The notes beneath the pieces were generated by a model. That model searched no databases, was not told the origin of the DNA, and saw only the letters and a program-made list of their open reading frames with translations. From an uncultured Verrucomicrobiales bacterium (GTDB lineage: Bacteria > Verrucomicrobiota > Verrucomicrobiia > Verrucomicrobiales > Akkermansiaceae): 14,287 nt of DNA. The stretch's first letter is position 1. Each line of letters starts with the position of its first letter. Both the position numbers and the translations under genes were made by a program. Shown one piece after another: positions 13,814 to 14,287 of this stretch. The stretch lies in NCBI GenBank assembly GCA_937969125.1, contig CALBVA010000198.1:1-14287 (forward strand). Direction: 5' to 3'.

Positions 13814-14056
13814 TCCGGTCTTACCACTGCTGAAATTCTCACCCGCCTTCAGGCCAAGGTCGCCGCTCGCGAGCCTATCATGATCTCATCCGCAGGCTTC
13901 GGCCTCGTGGCGAAGCTGCAGGAAAATTGCGGGTCCGATTGTATCAATGCCTTCTCCGGTGCCCGCCTCCGAGCGAACGAAATGGACTCCAAGGCTGACG
14001 AGGTCGCCTTCGACGAGCAAATCCTCGAACAGCTCTTATCCCTCAAAGTGAGTTAG
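13814..14056 (+). pseudogene. Truncated TIM-barrel (PEP-hydrolase-like) remnant
   Basis: Directly after the flavin reductase stop, in the same frame, 80 codons stay open to TAG 14056 without a usual start at the head. The residues read 'TTAEILTRLQAKVAAREPIM', then 'SAGFGLVAKLQENCGSDCIN' and 'FSGARLRAN'. This matches the N-terminus of the phosphoenolpyruvate hydrolase-like TIM-barrel family (…EILARLRA.VAAG.PI…GAGTG..AK..E.GG.DLI..YNSGR.RM). Similarity then stops, and the last ~25 residues are unrelated. The family is normally ~270 residues, so most of the barrel is missing. I read it as a fragment left by deletion. Confidence 0.5.
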
Positions 14057-14113
14057 CCCTCAGTGACTCATTCTTTCCCTGTCCTCAAATTTGACTCGTG
14101 TTGCTTTTTCAGC

Positions 14114-14118
14114 GAGGG
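14114..14118 (+). promoter_or_regulatory. Shine-Dalgarno of the last gene
   Basis: GAGGG is placed 7 bases before ATG 14126 and supports that start over the in-frame ATG 14138. Confidence 0.6.
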
Positions 14119-14125
14119 TTATCGG

Positions 14126-14287
14126 ATGCCCCCGTCGATGACACGCGTCCTCTCCATTTTCCTTACCCTTGTGCTGGCTGCTTCCGCCCAGTCCAACCTC
14201 GCGCTCAACAAGCCGGTCATCAGCTCCGGTCCGACCTGGGCTTCCCTTCCGGCTCCCCGCATCGTGGATGGCAACATCTCCACCGTC
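14126..14287 (+). CDS. Secreted protein with discoidin-like N-terminus, 5' part (3' end outside window)
   Basis: Only 54 codons are visible. Residues 1-22 form a Sec signal peptide (MPPSMTRV, then the core LSIFLTLVLAASAQS). The mature part begins 'NLALNKPVISSGPTWASLPA' and continues 'PRIVDGNIST'. The 'N.ALNKPV..SG' opening followed by '..DGN.ST' is typical of F5/8 type C (discoidin) or related galactose-binding domains in secreted glycoside hydrolases, sulfatases and surface proteins. The catalytic part, if any, lies beyond the window. Confidence 0.72.
   Translation, partial: MPPSMTRVLSIFLTLVLAASAQSNLALNKPVISSGPTWASLPAPRIVDGNISTV

Noticed and set aside
1..14287. CRISPR array, tRNA, rRNA, insertion sequence or phage genes
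   Set aside because: No regularly spaced repeats, no cloverleaf or rRNA segments, and no transposase or integrase motifs were seen on either strand.

Overview
The window looks like chromosomal DNA from a member of the Verrucomicrobiota (PVC group), possibly a marine or freshwater Verrucomicrobiales. The reasons are a LamG-like surface protein with a characteristic C-terminal 'tail' domain, a PEP-CTERM exported protein, an ECF sigma factor with an overlapping membrane partner, moderately high GC, and many starts without a Shine-Dalgarno sequence. This placement is inference; there is no rRNA or other marker gene in the window.

Layout. (1) 1-2330: surface and exported proteins. These are the 3' end of a LamG-type protein closed by a strong terminator, a decayed LamG remnant, and an intact spondin-like PEP-CTERM protein. 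(2) 2360-3772: an ECF sigma factor overlapping its probable membrane anti-sigma factor. (3) 3798-4037: a small minus-strand gene, possibly of the Imm32 type. (4) 4195-6453: an assimilatory-type nitrate reductase (NasA), interrupted in frame by a palindromic repeat. (5) 6457-7862, minus strand: a LysR regulator followed by a DUF1348 (NTF2/SnoaL-like) gene. (6) 7971-12761, plus strand: a compact operon of five genes. It encodes a leaderless NrtA/NasS-like protein, a Tat-exported NrtA/CynA-type binding protein, its permease, its ATPase, and cyanase (CynS), and it ends at a strong terminator. (7) 12825-14287: a noncoding stretch, a flavin reductase-family gene, a truncated TIM-barrel (PEP-hydrolase-like) remnant, and the start of a secreted discoidin-like protein.

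How the genes work together. The centre of the window is an inorganic-nitrogen island. The ABC transporter imports a small anion. Because cynS is the last gene of the operon, cyanate is the favoured substrate, with nitrate or nitrite as alternatives. CynS converts cyanate plus bicarbonate to ammonia and CO2. NasA reduces nitrate to nitrite; no nitrite reductase is present here. The divergent LysR protein and the leaderless binding-protein paralogue are both plausible sensors or regulators. The most unusual items are the palindromic repeat inside nasA, the cytoplasmic binding-protein paralogue without a NasT partner, and the long Cys-containing N-terminal extension in front of the Tat motif of the transporter's binding protein.
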